Assembly (NCBI RefSeq): GCF_036194065.1
Contig: NZ_CP108095.1
Location: forward strand, 3,906,001 to 3,970,000
Origin: Streptomyces sp. NBC_00239
Lineage (GTDB): Bacteria; Actinomycetota; Actinomycetes; Streptomycetales; Streptomycetaceae
Reading direction: 5' to 3'
Length of the DNA stretch: 64,000 bases
Shown here in pieces: positions 63,437 through 64,000 of this stretch. The number at the start of each line of letters is the position of its first letter. Within the stretch, counting starts at the first letter, position 1. A program made the translations under genes and the position numbers. The notes beneath the pieces were generated by a model. That model had not been told where the DNA came from. It made no database searches and saw only the letters and a list, made by a program, of their open reading frames with translations.

Positions 63437-64000
63437 TCACGGCCGGTTCCCGCTGGTGGACATCTGCGGGCCCGCCAGCCGGGCGAAGAGGCCGTCCGTT
63501 TCCGCGACGAGCTGTTCGTACGTTCCCTGCTGGACGATCCGGCCCCGGTCCATGACGACGATGCGGTCCGCGTCGACCACGGTGGACAGCCGGTGCGCGA
63601 TGACGATCCGGGTGGCGTTCAGGCGGCGGGTGCTCTCGGCGACGAGGCCCTGCGTCGGGTTGTCGAGGGCGCTGGTCGCCTCGTCGAAGAAGACCAGGCG
63701 CGGCCGGGCCACCAGGGAGCGGGCGATCATGAGGCGTTGGCGCTGGCCGCCGGAGAGGGTGTTGGTGCCCTCCGAGAGCACGGTGTTCATGCCCATCGGC
63801 ATGGCCCGGATGTCGTCGGCCAGCCCCGTCATCTCGGCGGCGGCCCAGGCGTCGTCGGTGGTGTGGCCGCCGGAGCCGACGATGTTGGCGAGGATGTCGC
63901 CGGCCTGGAGCGAGCCGTTCTGCAGCACCACTCCGCACTGCCGGCGGACCGCCGAGACGTCCAGCTCGGCGAGGTCCTGGCCGTCGTACAACAGGCTGCC
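63437..64000 (-). CDS. ABC transporter ATPase, C-terminal part, NHLP-type peptide exporter candidate
   Basis: The gene runs out of the right edge, and only its last 187 residues are present. They include a Q-loop (GVVLQNGSLQAGDI), the signature LSGGQRQRL, the Walker B LVFFDEATSALD and the H-loop AHRLST. The LYDGQDLAELD start, IVGSG and MPMGMNTVLSEG segments closely resemble, from memory, the ATPases of NHLP-leader bacteriocin export systems (permease/ATPase fusions). Such transporters export ribosomal peptides and often trim the leader. A general MDR-type exporter is the alternative. Confidence 0.8.
   Translation of the reverse strand, partial: GSLLYDGQDLAELDVSAVRRQCGVVLQNGSLQAGDILANIVGSGGHTTDDAWAAAEMTGLADDIRAMPMGMNTVLSEGTNTLSGGQRQRLMIARSLVARPRLVFFDEATSALDNPTQGLVAESTRRLNATRIVIAHRLSTVVDADRIVVMDRGRIVQQGTYEQLVAETDGLFARLAGPQMSTSGNRP

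Overview
The window is a 64-kb piece of a high-GC actinobacterial chromosome, almost certainly a Streptomyces. The signs are very GC-rich third codon positions, many GTG starts, tightly overlapping genes, a WblA-type WhiB regulator beside two ArsA-like ATPases and a class A penicillin-binding protein, a MarP protease, and one perfect Streptomyces-type parS site. From memory (not checked here), the gene order resembles the conserved core region left of oriC in S. coelicolor, roughly the stretch from the acetyl-CoA synthetase gene to the kynurenine genes. I see no insertion sequences, integrases, CRISPR arrays or rRNA genes. There is one tRNA, tRNA-Pro(CGG).

Left third (1-19.2 kb): the end of acetyl-CoA synthetase, NhaA antiporter, a holin-like membrane protein overlapping an epoxide-hydrolase-like enzyme, MarP protease with a CoA-type Nudix hydrolase, endonuclease III with a long basic tail, Crp regulator, a Nudix/metallo-beta-lactamase pair, a DUF4177/RidA pair, two ArsA/Get3-like ATPases, WblA, a bifunctional penicillin-binding protein, a YqeY-like protein and a metallophosphoesterase. 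Middle part (19.3-43.8 kb): tRNA-Pro, SulP transporter, sulfite-oxidase-like molybdoenzyme, CorA-type Mg transporter, flavodoxin-like, HD and cytosine-deaminase-like genes, parS, an S9 peptidase, SURF1, an ECF sigma factor with a membrane partner, aspartate-semialdehyde dehydrogenase (active site lost) with aspartokinase, RecR and YbaB, a SLATT protein, a very large GT2 glycosyltransferase fused to a membrane domain, a GntR regulator and a class III aminotransferase.

Right third (44-64 kb): a Ser/Thr kinase, a GNAT protein, and an apparent operon of DUF1023 hydrolase, acyltransferase, histidine kinase and response regulator. A second, paralogous two-component pair and a P450 follow. The promoters of both two-component units carry the same boxes with identical spacing, which predicts joint control. 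Next come a degenerate lipid-kinase-like gene, purA, a secreted beta-propeller/Ig-like protein, and the three enzymes of the tryptophan-to-anthranilate route (formamidase candidate, kynureninase, tryptophan 2,3-dioxygenase). A DUF3152 protein with an HEVGH motif follows. The right edge cuts an ABC exporter ATPase that resembles the NHLP-leader peptide (RiPP) export family, so a peptide biosynthesis cluster may begin just outside the window.

The most unusual observations are the two-component promoter pair, the aspartate-semialdehyde dehydrogenase that has lost both its catalytic cysteine and a substrate arginine, the lipid-kinase homologue without its GGDGT motif, the isolated parS site, and several small repeat arrays between or inside genes.
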